A stretch of 64,000 nucleotides of DNA, taken from VRUE01 sp963742535. Lineage in GTDB: Bacteria; Actinomycetota; Thermoleophilia; Solirubrobacterales; 70-9. The position numbers and the translations under genes are program-made. Below are positions 56,666 to 64,000 of this stretch, piece by piece. Below the pieces are notes generated by a model. The model was not told the DNA's origin and searched no databases. It worked only from the letters and a program-made list of their open reading frames with translations. The stretch lies in NCBI GenBank assembly GCA_963742535.1, contig CAVUMC010000002.1:682001-746000 (forward strand). Reading direction: 5' to 3'. How positions within the stretch are numbered: the stretch's first letter is position 1; each line of letters starts with the position of its first letter.

Positions 56666-57368
56666 AGACTGTCGACACTGGAAAGAGTCGCTGGGTGTCT
56701 ATGCGCTCGGCCACCTCTCGCGCGAGGAGCGCGCCGGGATCGAGGCCCACCTCGAGGGCTGCGCAGCCTGCCGCGCCGAAGCGGATTCGCTGATGAGCGT
56801 GGCGAGCCTGCTGCCACACGCCGACCCGGCTCACTTCGAGGGTCCGGCCCCGCAACCCCCGCCCGAGCTGGGCAAGAGGATCGCGTCGACGATCAGCTCA
56901 GAGCGCCGCGCCCAGCGACGGCAGCGGCGCCGGCGCTTCGGCCTCGGCTTTGGCGGAGCCGCGGCCGCAGCCGCGATGGCGGCTGTGCTGGCGATCTTCG
57001 TCCTCGGCGGCGGCGGAAGCAGCGAGCCCGAGCAGCACGTCGCCTTCAACTCGCTGCCCAAGGGGGTGAAGATCGGGGCGACCCTGCAGCCCCAGGCCTT
57101 TGGCACGGAGATCCACATGTACGTCAAGGGCATCCGCTCCGGCACTCTCTGCCGGGTCTACATGCGCGGACCAAACGGCCGCGACGTATCGGCCGGCACC
57201 TTCCGCTATCGCTGGGGCGGCGACTCCGACGCGACGCTCTCCGCCGCGCTCGACCTCTCGCGCGCCGAGGCGCTCGTGGTGCACGCCGGCCAACGGACCT
57301 TCATCGCGCCGCTCGATCGCGACGCGACCACAAATCTCAACTCACCCCAAGAGGAGGAAACGACGTGA
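56655..57368 (+). CDS. Zinc-finger (zf-HC2) membrane anti-sigma factor
   Basis: 237 residues. The N-terminal domain carries HLEGCAACRAEADSL, the HxxxCxxC zinc motif of ZAS anti-sigma factors. A membrane helix (GGAAAAAAMAAVLAIFVLGGG) follows at about 100-120, and the extracytoplasmic part contains the RskA-like core (PQAFGTEIHMYVKGIRSGTL, CRVYMRGPNGRDVSAGTFRY). It should bind and inhibit the ECF sigma factor encoded upstream and release it on signal. GTG of the next gene overlaps its stop. Confidence 0.9.
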   Translation: MKTEDCRHWKESLGVYALGHLSREERAGIEAHLEGCAACRAEADSLMSVASLLPHADPAHFEGPAPQPPPELGKRIASTISSERRAQRRQRRRRFGLGFGGAAAAAAMAAVLAIFVLGGGGSSEPEQHVAFNSLPKGVKIGATLQPQAFGTEIHMYVKGIRSGTLCRVYMRGPNGRDVSAGTFRYRWGGDSDATLSAALDLSRAEALVVHAGQRTFIAPLDRDATTNLNSPQEEETT

Positions 57369-57901
57369 CCAAGACTTTCCCCGCGATCGCCGTCCTGGCG
57401 CTGTTCTCATTGCTGGCGATCGCCGGCTGCGGCGGTAGCGACAACAGCAGTTCGAACTCCGGCGGCCCTTACGGCGGCGGGGGCGAAACGGCCGAAACGA
57501 CAACCAAGCCCGCCTCAAGCGAATCCGGCGGCGGCGCGGCCGCGGTCATCACCGCCTCGACCGCCGGCGACCTCGGCAAGGTGATCGTCGACTCCCAAGG
57601 CATGACCCTCTACGACTTCCACAAGGACAAGGGCGGCAAGTCAGCTTGCTACGGCGCCTGCGCCAAAGGCTGGCCACCGCTGCTGACCGAAGGCAAACCG
57701 CAAGCCGGGGAAGGCGCGATGGCTTCGAAACTCGGCATGGTCGAACGCACCGACGGCACGACGCAGGCGACCTACGCCGGCCACCCGCTCTACACCTTCG
57801 TCGAGGACAAGAAGCCGGGCGAAGCCAACGGCAACGACGTCAGCGCCTTCGGCGCACAGTGGTACGCCCTGCTGCCGAGCGGCGAAGAGGCCGAGGGCTA
57901 G
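57365..57901 (+). CDS. Lipoprotein with secreted Y-x4-D repeats (PF03640 type)
   Basis: 178 residues, GTG start. Lipobox LAIAGC at about residue 20. The mature part has a Ser/Gly linker and two repeats of the family: VIVDSQGMTLYDFHKDKGGK with SACYGACAKGWPPLLTEGK, and QATYAGHPLYTFVEDKKPGE with GTEMS-like ending QWYALLPSG. Two conserved cysteines (CYGAC). Homologues are exported proteins of unknown role, often co-encoded with ECF sigma/anti-sigma pairs, as here. Probably a regulated target or sensor of that system. Confidence 0.85.
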   Translation: MTKTFPAIAVLALFSLLAIAGCGGSDNSSSNSGGPYGGGGETAETTTKPASSESGGGAAAVITASTAGDLGKVIVDSQGMTLYDFHKDKGGKSACYGACAKGWPPLLTEGKPQAGEGAMASKLGMVERTDGTTQATYAGHPLYTFVEDKKPGEANGNDVSAFGAQWYALLPSGEEAEG

Positions 57902-57921
57902 AGAACGCGCCAACCCGGGCC

Positions 57922-58060
57922 GCTCTTGACCTTTGTGAGGTTATTCCGGACAAAGGTCAAGAGCTATGCCTGGCAAGGGTCAAGAGCACCAGCCGGTCTC
58001 CAAGCCTTGAGCCCTTGGGCTTGGAGACACAGATCTCCCGAGCTTGGAAGCTCAGAGATC
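57922..58060. repeat. Three consecutive stem-loops in the intergenic region
   Basis: Loop 1: GCTCTTGACCTTTGT (57922-57936) and its exact complement (57950-57964), with an extra half copy of GGTCAAGAGC at 57978-57987. Loop 2: GTCTCCAAGCC (57996-58006) with GGCTTGGAGAC (58018-58028). Loop 3: GATCTCCCGAGCTT (58032-58045) with AAGCTCAGAGATC (58048-58060), imperfect. The region 57902-58122 contains no gene I can support. Together they may terminate the sigma operon and the convergent acyltransferase gene, or represent dispersed genomic repeats. Confidence 0.75.
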
Positions 58061-58122
58061 GCCCTGGGTGTGATCGTCTGCCATGCGTGGCGATGGAGAC
58101 CGGGGGACCACAGCAATCAACC

Positions 58123-58809
58123 CTAGGCGGGCCCGGCTTTCCTCTTACGCGCCGAAATCGAAGGCGGCACCTGCTCGCGGATCTCGGCAAGCAGCCGGGC
58201 CGCGAGCTCGCCGGGGTCCTCGCCGGGCTGCGCCTGTCCGCCCCGCGGCTCGAAGAAACGGGTGCGCAGTTGGGCGCGGTGGGGGAAGCCGGTGAGGTCG
58301 GAGGTCCCCTCGATCGCCACGCACACGAGCCGCGCCTCAGGCACCTCGAGGGCGAGGCGGCCGACGCCACTGCGCGCTCGCAACACCTTGCCGCGCGAGC
58401 GGGTGCCTTCGGGGAAGACGCCGATGCAAGAGCCGCTGCGCAGTTCCTCAATCGCCCGCGCCAGGGCGGCGGCGTCGCCGACCCCGCGCTCGATCGGGAT
58501 CTGCCCCATCCCATTGAGGATCGGGGCCAACCCGCGCACCTTCCAAAGGTCGGCTTTGGCCAAGGCCTTGATCTGGCGGCGGCGGATCGCCGACACGCCA
58601 ACAGTCACCGGGTCCCAGTGGCTGTCGTGATTGCCGACGACGAGGACCGGGCCCCTCGCCGGCAGAGCCTCCAGCCCTTCGACTTGCAACCGTCCCCAGC
58701 TCCTGACGACCGGACGGCAGACTCCCATCGCGGCCCGGTACATCGGACTCGGCTCGCCGGGCGGGGGGCCGGGTGTGGCGATGCCCTCTTGCCGGGTAGT
58801 CCCCTCCAT
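58123..58809 (-). CDS. 1-acyl-glycerol-3-phosphate acyltransferase family protein (PlsC-like)
   Basis: About 228 residues from the ATG at 58809 (ATG 58743 or 58881 are alternatives). VVGNHDSHWDPVTVGV is the NHx4D catalytic block, ADLWKVRGLAPILNGMGQIPIER the second, FPEGTRSRGKVLRARSGVG the third with the phosphate-binding EGTR, and VCVAIEGT the fourth. It esterifies acyl chains onto lysophosphatidic acid or similar acceptors at the inner leaflet. It is basic at the C-terminus (SARKRKAGPA). Converges on the sigma operon across the hairpin region. Confidence 0.85.
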   Translation of the reverse strand: MEGTTRQEGIATPGPPPGEPSPMYRAAMGVCRPVVRSWGRLQVEGLEALPARGPVLVVGNHDSHWDPVTVGVSAIRRRQIKALAKADLWKVRGLAPILNGMGQIPIERGVGDAAALARAIEELRSGSCIGVFPEGTRSRGKVLRARSGVGRLALEVPEARLVCVAIEGTSDLTGFPHRAQLRTRFFEPRGGQAQPGEDPGELAARLLAEIREQVPPSISARKRKAGPA

Positions 58810-58976
58810 TGAGGGCGGCACGGTACTCCATGTCGCCCCGATGGCCTGAGAGGAAGAACCCCCCAAAGTGATCGATGTCACGTACTCAAACTGGCGCGCA
58901 GTCGAAGGTACTCGTCTCGCATCGGCGGCCCCAAGCCTTTTCCCACCTCTAGCTGTGTCAATTACAACTATCTAAA

Positions 58977-59398
58977 GTGTCATCTGTGACGCAGCAGAAG
59001 CCCCTCGAGCTGATCCTCGCGCGGAACTTGATGTCCGCGCTCTCCACGCCGGCCTTCCTCGTTGACGAGGGCGGCGTCCTCGTCTTCTACAACGAGGCGG
59101 CCGGGGCGCTGCTCGGCAAGCGCTTCGAGGAGCTGGGCACGGTCGGCGCCGAGGAATGGGGTTCGCTCTTCGGACCCTTCGGACGAAACGGCGAGCCGAT
59201 CCCCTACGACGAGCTGCCGCTGGTGATCGCGGTGCGCAACGGCCGGCCGCCCACGCAGACTTCGAAATCAGCTCCGCCGACGGCGCCCGCCACCAGGTCG
59301 AGATCTCGGCCTTCCCGATCCTCACCGCGCACGGGTCACAGGGCGCGATCGCCGTGCTCTGGCCCGCCGGCGGCAACAGCAACGGAGCGCTGAGCTGA
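58977..59398 (+). pseudogene. PAS-domain protein with frameshift
   Basis: Reading from the GTG at 58977: MSSVTQQKPLELILARNLMS, ALSTPAFLVDEGGVLVFYNE, AAGALLGKRFEELG, FGRNGEPIPYDELPLVIAVR is a PAS sensor core. After NGRP (near 59250-59256, sequence GGCCGGCCGCCC) the frame decays into Arg/Ser nonsense. One base shift restores HADFEISSADGARHQVEISA, FPILTAHGSQGAIAVLWPAG and a stop at 59398, the last PAS strands. So a single missing base breaks the gene, or the sequence has an error. Intact, it would be a 140-residue single-domain PAS protein. The MBL gene starts 2 bases later. Confidence 0.75.
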
Positions 59399-59399
59399 G

Positions 59400-60281
59400 A
59401 TGAAGGTCAAGCTCTGGGGCACGCGCGGCTCGATTCCCTCCCCGGGGCCGGAGACGATCCGCTACGGCGGCAACACCTCCTGCGTCGGCGTCACCCTCGC
59501 CGACGGCTCGATGCTCGCCCTCGATGCCGGCACCGGCATTCGCAGCCTTGGCCTGGCGCTTGCCGCCGAGCCGGCCCGCCTCCACATCCTCCTCACCCAC
59601 CTCCATCTCGACCACATCCAGGGCCTCGTCTTCTTCGCCCCCGCCTTCCAGGCGCAGACCGAGATCGTGATCTGGGGCCCGAGCTCGCCCGAGGCATCAC
59701 TGCGGGACCGCATTGCCCGATACATCTCGGCGCCGCTCTCGCCAGTCGAGGTGCGCGAGCTGCCCTGCGACGTCTCCTTCCGCCACTGCCCGCAGACTGA
59801 GTGGGAGATCGGCTCAGCGCGGATCCGCGCCGCTTCGGTGGCCCATCGCGGGCCGACGCTCGGCTACCGAATCGAAGACGGCGACACCTCGCTCGCCTAC
59901 ATACCCGACCACGAGCCGGCACTCGGAGCCGACCTTGACGCGCTCGAGGAGGACTGGATCTCAGGCCTCGGATTGGCCCGCGACGCCTCGCTGCTGATCC
60001 ACGATGGCCAGTACTCCGACGCCGAGTACCCCGACCACGTCGGCTGGGGACACTCCTCGCTTTCCCACGCGATCTCCTTTGCGCGGCGCTCGGGTGCGGA
60101 GCGAACGGTGCTCTTCCACCACGACCCGATGCATTCCGACGAGCAGCTGGACCTGCTCGCCGCTGAAGCAAGCGAGCGCTGGTTGTCGCTGGGGGGCGAT
60201 CCAGCCGCGATCGAGCTCGCCGTCGAGCGGGCCGAGTACGACCTCTCGGTGCCGTCGCCCAGCGTCGTCCCCGCAAGCTGA
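59400..60281 (+). CDS. MBL-fold metal-dependent hydrolase
   Basis: 293 residues. KLWGTRGSIPSPGPETIRYGGNTSCV and the metal motif LTHLHLDHIQGL (HxHxDH), IPDHEPA, LLIHDGQYSDAEY and GHSSLSHAISFARRSGA with TVLFHHDPMHSDEQL are typical of a bacterial group related to RNase Z and PhnP phosphodiesterases; the GTRGS start is shared with response-regulator-linked MBL proteins. It is in tandem with the PAS gene, suggesting a two-protein signalling unit. Substrate, perhaps a cyclic phosphodiester, is unknown. Confidence 0.88.
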   Translation: MKVKLWGTRGSIPSPGPETIRYGGNTSCVGVTLADGSMLALDAGTGIRSLGLALAAEPARLHILLTHLHLDHIQGLVFFAPAFQAQTEIVIWGPSSPEASLRDRIARYISAPLSPVEVRELPCDVSFRHCPQTEWEIGSARIRAASVAHRGPTLGYRIEDGDTSLAYIPDHEPALGADLDALEEDWISGLGLARDASLLIHDGQYSDAEYPDHVGWGHSSLSHAISFARRSGAERTVLFHHDPMHSDEQLDLLAAEASERWLSLGGDPAAIELAVERAEYDLSVPSPSVVPAS

Positions 60282-60342
60282 GCGCCCCCGCTGGGCGATT
60301 CCTTCGCAAAAGGCGCCTTCCCCCCGCTACGCTGGCGCAGGG

Positions 60343-60966
60343 ATGACGCCGACCCTTGGGACTCCTCGCCTCGACGCCGCGGTAGAGAGATCTGAGCTGG
60401 TCGGGCGGGCGCTCGAGACTGCCCAGCGCGCCCACGCGAACCAGGTACGGCGCGGCAGCAACGGACGGCCGTACATCGATCACCCCGCCGCGGTAGCCGA
60501 GCGCCTGGCCGAGCAACGTCAGCGCGACGAGGTGCTGGCGGCGGGGCTACTGCACGACGTGGTCGAGAAGAGCGCGATCGGCATCGGGGAAGTTCGTGCC
60601 GATTTCGGCGACGCCGTCGGCGACCTTGTCGCGGCGATGACCGAAGACGAAACGATCCCCGTCTACGAGGAACGCAAGGACGAGCACCGTCGCCGCGTCG
60701 CCGAGTCCGGGGATGCGGCGCTGGCGATCTTCGCCGCCGACAAACTGACGAACGTGGCGATGCTGCGCGAGGCCTACCTACTGCTCGGCGAGCGGGTCGG
60801 CGACGAACTCGCGGTACCACTCGACCTCAAGGTCTTCATCTGGGAGGAGGACCTGGAAATGCTCTTCAGCGAGGCGCCCGAGATGGCACTCACCAACCAG
60901 CTCGCCGACGAACTGGTCAAGCTCTGGGGCGACCGTTTCAAGAGCGTGAGCTCGCAGTCAGGCTGA
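60343..60966 (+). CDS. HD-domain phosphohydrolase, (p)ppGpp hydrolase-like (MESH1/SpoT type)
   Basis: 207 residues from the ATG at 60343. AQRAHANQVRRGSNGRPYIDHPAAVAERLA gives the first His; LAAGLLHDVVEKSAIGIGEV the HD pair; FAADKLTNVAMLREAYLLLG the final Asp of the HD fold. The order and spacing match SpoT-like HD domains that remove the pyrophosphate of ppGpp, as in small alarmone hydrolases. There is no synthetase domain. Activity on other nucleotides cannot be excluded. Tail overlaps the DUF6328 gene by 29 bases. Confidence 0.82.
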   Translation: MTPTLGTPRLDAAVERSELVGRALETAQRAHANQVRRGSNGRPYIDHPAAVAERLAEQRQRDEVLAAGLLHDVVEKSAIGIGEVRADFGDAVGDLVAAMTEDETIPVYEERKDEHRRRVAESGDAALAIFAADKLTNVAMLREAYLLLGERVGDELAVPLDLKVFIWEEDLEMLFSEAPEMALTNQLADELVKLWGDRFKSVSSQSG

Positions 60967-61429
60967 ACCGCCGCCGCAGCGGCAGTACGTACCAGAGCAG
61001 AGCGAAGGCGATGGCGGCGCCGATACCGGCAAGCGCGGTGATCACGCCCTTGCCGAAGAGGACGTCAGTGATCAGCACGATGGCGCCGGTCATCGCCAGC
61101 GCCAGAAAGGTGAGGCCGGCGATCGTCGAGCGGTTGGCGATGCGGATCAGCTCGTGCTTCTGTTGCAGGTGGAAGGTGAAGCGGTGGTACGGGGAGGGCG
61201 CGATCAGCAGGATCGCCGAGAGCGCCGTGCAGAGCAGGGTGAAGAAGTAGACGCCCTTCTCGAAGCCGTCGATCTCGGTGAAGTGCTGCTGGAAGGGGAC
61301 GGCGAGCAGGAAGGCGAAGAGCACCTGTACGCCGGGCAGCGCGACCCGCAGCTCCTGCAGCAGCTCGCTGAGGTTGCGATCGAGGCGCTCGTTTTCGCTC
61401 TCGTCACGTCCCGACGGGCGTTCCTCCAT
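60938..61429 (-). CDS. DUF6328 family four-helix membrane protein
   Basis: 163 residues from the ATG at 61429. NERLDRNLSELLQELRVALPG and VQVLFAFLLAVPFQQHFTEI are the family signature, followed by GVYFFTLLCTALSAILLIAP, HRFTFHLQQKHELIRIANRS and two more membrane helices (LTFLALAMTGAIVLITDVL, LAGIGAAIAFALLWYVLPLR). Function unknown; common in actinobacteria. It is divergent from the photolyase gene, whose GTG start lies 18 bases away, so their promoters overlap. Confidence 0.82.
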   Translation of the reverse strand: MEERPSGRDESENERLDRNLSELLQELRVALPGVQVLFAFLLAVPFQQHFTEIDGFEKGVYFFTLLCTALSAILLIAPSPYHRFTFHLQQKHELIRIANRSTIAGLTFLALAMTGAIVLITDVLFGKGVITALAGIGAAIAFALLWYVLPLRRRFSLTASSRS

Positions 61430-61447
61430 CCGTTCACCATAGGGAAC

Positions 61448-62800
61448 GTGAGCACCGCCGTCGTCCTCTTCAACCGCGACCTGCGGGTCCGCGACAACCC
61501 GGCCCTGGCGGCAGCGGCGAAGGCCGAGCGCACGGTGCCGCTCTTCGTCCTCGACGACACGCTGCTTGGCTCGGGTTTCGCCGCGCCCAATCGGGTCGCC
61601 TTCCTGCTTGAGGCACTGCGCGACCTCGACGCCTCGTTGCGCAAAGCAGGCGCCAAGCTCTACCTGCGCCGCGGCGATCCGGTCAAGGAGGCGGTTGGGG
61701 TCGCGCGCGAGTGCAACGCCGAGGAGCTCCACACCAGCGCCGACTGGAGTGACTACGCGATGCGGCGGGAGGAGCGGTTGCGACGGGCCTGCGCCAAGGA
61801 GCGGATCGGCTTCCGCACCCATCCCGGCACGACGATCGTGGCGCCGGGGGTCGTGACCCCAACCGGTAGCGACCATTTCAAGGTCTTCAGCCCCTTTCAT
61901 CGCGCCTGGGAGGACGTGCCGGCGCGGCCGCTGGCAAAGGCACCGCGCAAGCTGTCGGTGCCGTCGCGGCTCGCCGCCGGGCGCCTGCCCGCGCTCGACT
62001 CGCTGCTGCGGGGAGAGCTCTCTCCGGCGCGAACTCCAGGTGGTGAGGATGCCGCCCGCAAGCGGCTACGCGCCTTCCTCCGCGACGGCCTTAGCGGCTA
62101 CGCCGACCACCACGACGACCTGCCGGGCGATCAGACCTCCAGCCTCAGCGCCTACCTACGCTTCGGCTGCATCTCACCACTGGAGCTACTCGGCGAGGCC
62201 CGCTCGCGGCGCGGCGGCGAGGCCTTCGCCCGCCAGCTCTGTTGGCGTGACTTCCACCACCAGGTGCTGGCGGCGAATCCCTCGCTGCCGAATCGCGACT
62301 ACCGCCCGCGGGGCGATCGCTGGTCACGCTCGCAACGGGCCTTCGAGGCCTGGCGCGAGGGCCGCACCGGCTACCCGATCGTCGACGCGGCGATGCGCCA
62401 GCTCCAGCGCGAGGGGCGCATGCACAACCGGGCGCGGATGATCGTCGCCTCCTTCCTCACCAAGGACCTCTACGTCGACTGGCGCTGGGGCGCCCGCCAC
62501 TTTTGGGACCTGCTCAGCGACGGCGAGATCGCCAACAACGCGGGCAACTGGCAATGGGTCGCCGGCACCGGCAACGACACCCGCCCCAACCGCGTCTTCA
62601 ACCCGATCCGCCAGGCCCACCGCTTCGACCCGCAGGGCACCTACGTGCGGCGCTACTTGCCCGAGCTGGAGGCGATCGAGGGCAAAGCCGTGCACGAGCC
62701 CTGGCGCCTGGACAGCGCACGCCGGCGACAACTCGATTACCCCGAGCCGATCGTCGACCACGACGACGCGGCCGCTGCCTTCCTCGCCAGGCGCACGTAG
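61448..62800 (+). CDS. phr: Deoxyribodipyrimidine photolyase / cryptochrome family
   Basis: 450 residues from the GTG at 61448. N-terminal photolyase domain: TAVVLFNRDLRVRDNPALAA, VPLFVLDDTLL, LYLRRGDPVKEAVGV. FAD-binding domain: LSAYLRFGCISPLELLGEAR, RQLCWRDFHHQVLAANPSL, TGYPIVDAAMRQLQREGRMHNRARMIVASFL (split core), WEWGARHFWDLLSDGEIANN-like sequence with NNAGNWQWVAGTGNDTRPNR. These are class I CPD photolyase features, including the tryptophans of the electron path. It repairs UV pyrimidine dimers with blue light. Length is typical. Confidence 0.93.
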   Translation: MSTAVVLFNRDLRVRDNPALAAAAKAERTVPLFVLDDTLLGSGFAAPNRVAFLLEALRDLDASLRKAGAKLYLRRGDPVKEAVGVARECNAEELHTSADWSDYAMRREERLRRACAKERIGFRTHPGTTIVAPGVVTPTGSDHFKVFSPFHRAWEDVPARPLAKAPRKLSVPSRLAAGRLPALDSLLRGELSPARTPGGEDAARKRLRAFLRDGLSGYADHHDDLPGDQTSSLSAYLRFGCISPLELLGEARSRRGGEAFARQLCWRDFHHQVLAANPSLPNRDYRPRGDRWSRSQRAFEAWREGRTGYPIVDAAMRQLQREGRMHNRARMIVASFLTKDLYVDWRWGARHFWDLLSDGEIANNAGNWQWVAGTGNDTRPNRVFNPIRQAHRFDPQGTYVRRYLPELEAIEGKAVHEPWRLDSARRRQLDYPEPIVDHDDAAAAFLARRT

Positions 62801-62809
62801 GATCGGCAC

Positions 62810-63526
62810 GTGGGAAGGCTCGCGGTGGTGCTCGGCAGCAGTGCGCTCGGCCCCGGCGGCGAGGCAATCGCCGCGGCGGGCGCCGAGCATGGCGCCGCGA
62901 TCGTGCAGCGCCACGACGGTGGCAGCTACGTCCCTCTTCGTGAGGTCGATCCCGAGGGCGGCGCCTACGTCCTCCCCCATGAGATCGACCACGAGGCCAA
63001 CCTGCGCGCCCTGGCCGAGCAGGGTTGCGACCGCGTGCTGGCGATTGGCTCGGTCGGCTCGCTCGACGCCAACCTGCCGGTCGGTGCCCTGCTCTGTCCC
63101 GACGATTTCATCGCCCTCCACCTCGGCCTCTCGACTTTTCCCGACGAGCGCGCCCACCGCGCGCCGCGCTTCGACCCGACTTGGCGGGCGGAAGTGATCG
63201 CCGCCTGGAGTGCCAGCGGCGGCGAGCTGCGCGACGGCGGCGTCTACTGGCAGGCGATCGGGCCGCGCTTCGAGACCCCGGCCGAGATCCGCTTGATGGC
63301 CGCTCACGCTGACGTGGTCGGGATGACGATCGCCTCCGAGTGCATCGTCGCCGCTGAGCTGGGGCTCGCCTACGCCGCGGTCTGCGTGGTCGACAACCTC
63401 GGCAACGGAATCGGCCAGGAGCCGCTGGAGATCATCGAGCTGGAAGCGGCGCGTGGGGCCAACGCCCTGCAGCTGCACGACGGGCTCGCTGCGGTGCTGC
63501 CGCAACTGGGCGCGGTCGGTCCATGA
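62810..63526 (+). CDS. MTAP/purine nucleoside phosphorylase family protein
   Basis: 238 residues, GTG start. VVLGSSALGPGGEAIAAAG, VLPHEIDHEANLRALAEQGC, VLAIGSVGSLDANLPVGALL, YWQAIGPRFETPAEIRLM and VVGMTIASECIVAAELGLAYAAVCVVDN are the phosphate- and base-site blocks of the MTA/PNP-I family. It should cleave methylthioadenosine or purine nucleosides with phosphate. The next gene, an amidohydrolase of the MTA/SAH deaminase type, overlaps it by 4 bases. Together they suggest salvage of methylthioadenosine through methylthioinosine. Confidence 0.88.
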   Translation: MGRLAVVLGSSALGPGGEAIAAAGAEHGAAIVQRHDGGSYVPLREVDPEGGAYVLPHEIDHEANLRALAEQGCDRVLAIGSVGSLDANLPVGALLCPDDFIALHLGLSTFPDERAHRAPRFDPTWRAEVIAAWSASGGELRDGGVYWQAIGPRFETPAEIRLMAAHADVVGMTIASECIVAAELGLAYAAVCVVDNLGNGIGQEPLEIIELEAARGANALQLHDGLAAVLPQLGAVGP

Positions 63527-64000
63527 GCAGCGCATCGCTGACCGTCACCGACGCCGTTCTCGACGGCGAGACGGTTGGAATGCGCTGCGTCGACGGCGAG
63601 ATCGAGACGCTCGGGCCTGCGGTCACGCCGCAGCCCGGCGACGAGACCATCGACGCCGCGGGCGCGCCACTGGTCGCCCCGCTGGTCAATGGCCATACCC
63701 ACGCGGCGATGACCCTCTTCCGCGGCTACGGCGGCGACCTGCCGCTGATGCGCTGGCTGCAGGAGGCGATCTGGCCGATCGAGCAGAAGCTCGAGCCGGA
63801 AGACGTCTACTGGGGGACGCGGCTGGCCTGCCTGGAGATGATCCGCACCGGCACGGCGCGCTTCTGGGACATGTACTGGCACCCGGGGGAATCGGCGCGC
63901 GCGGTCGTCGACGCCGGCCTGCGGGCGACGATCGGCGGCCCGCTCTTCGACGCCGATGGCGAGACCGCGGCGATGCGGGACAAGGCCCTGGCCAACCTCG
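63523..64000 (+). CDS. Amidohydrolase, MTA/SAH deaminase-like (partial, runs off right edge)
   Basis: The first 159 residues are in the window, ATG at 63523 overlapping the phosphorylase stop (ATGA). A small beta domain (SLTVTDAVLDGETVGMRCVD, ETIDAAGAPLVAPLVNGHTH) leads to the metal motif NGHTHAAMTLFRGYGGDLPL, then QEAIWPIEQKLEPEDVYWGT. This pattern is that of S-adenosylhomocysteine/5'-methylthioadenosine deaminases and related nucleobase deaminases. With the phosphorylase it points to nucleoside salvage; the remainder is needed to separate this from TrzN/AtzA-type enzymes. Confidence 0.8.
   Translation, partial: MSSASLTVTDAVLDGETVGMRCVDGEIETLGPAVTPQPGDETIDAAGAPLVAPLVNGHTHAAMTLFRGYGGDLPLMRWLQEAIWPIEQKLEPEDVYWGTRLACLEMIRTGTARFWDMYWHPGESARAVVDAGLRATIGGPLFDADGETAAMRDKALANL

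Overview
The window is high-GC, densely packed bacterial DNA, most likely chromosomal and from an actinobacterium of the Thermoleophilia/Solirubrobacterales type. That placement is an inference from gene content: F420-type LLM oxidoreductases, ergothioneine genes (egtB-egtD), an Rv1264-like adenylate cyclase, a BagA/BagB-like ATPase pair, a cluster ordered like mycobacterial Rv3030-Rv3032, and a large type IV pilus locus. I saw no rRNA, tRNA, CRISPR array, insertion sequence or prophage. Many neighbouring genes overlap by 4 bases (ATGA or GTGA), so operons are common.

Layout. 1-6187: PRC-barrel fragment and meaB, a hexapeptide acyltransferase, a lipoprotein, an XRE regulator, then a methyltransferase/GH57/GT4 operon for a methylated alpha-glucan. 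6257-8160: a second methyltransferase and an AbiEi/DUF559 nuclease gene bounded by palindromes. 8161-16926: cyclase, gamma-glutamyltransferase, ftsZ, parA, divergent from two ArsA/Get3-like ATPases, then a large unknown protein. 16989-34900: HxlR regulator and the type IV pilus locus (pseudopilins, pilMNO, pilD, major pilin with a GEMM-type cyclic-dinucleotide riboswitch in its leader, pilC, pilT, pilB, a second pilT), interrupted by two toxin-antitoxin loci, one of them decayed. 34980-38180: principal sigma factor, a YihY membrane protein and glpX. 38208-43739: LLM enzyme, lysine-rich histone-like protein next to a histone-deacetylase-family enzyme, egtD-egtB, SDR. 43783-55315: a Flp-pilin-like secreted protein, pntAA/AB/B, LLM enzyme, CtpE-like P-type ATPase, thioesterase, and a monooxygenase/crotonase/thiolase operon. 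55404-64000: a coiled-coil membrane protein, a DUF5679 mini-protein, an ECF sigma/anti-sigma/lipoprotein operon, PlsC-like acyltransferase, broken PAS gene, MBL hydrolase, HD hydrolase, DUF6328 protein, photolyase, and a purine phosphorylase/amidohydrolase pair running off the right end.

The observations I rate highest are: (1) the DUF559 nuclease gene, whose start codon is the centre of a perfect 44-bp palindrome and whose stop codon lies in a related hairpin, giving a REP/RAYT-like cassette; (2) the riboswitch in front of the major pilin; (3) the lysine-rich protein/deacetylase pair; (4) a coding-like segment joining parA and ftsZ in one frame with a single stop between them. Three places (ftsZ 5' end, Phd antitoxin, PAS gene) look as if exactly one base is missing, so either gene decay or sequence error should be considered for each.
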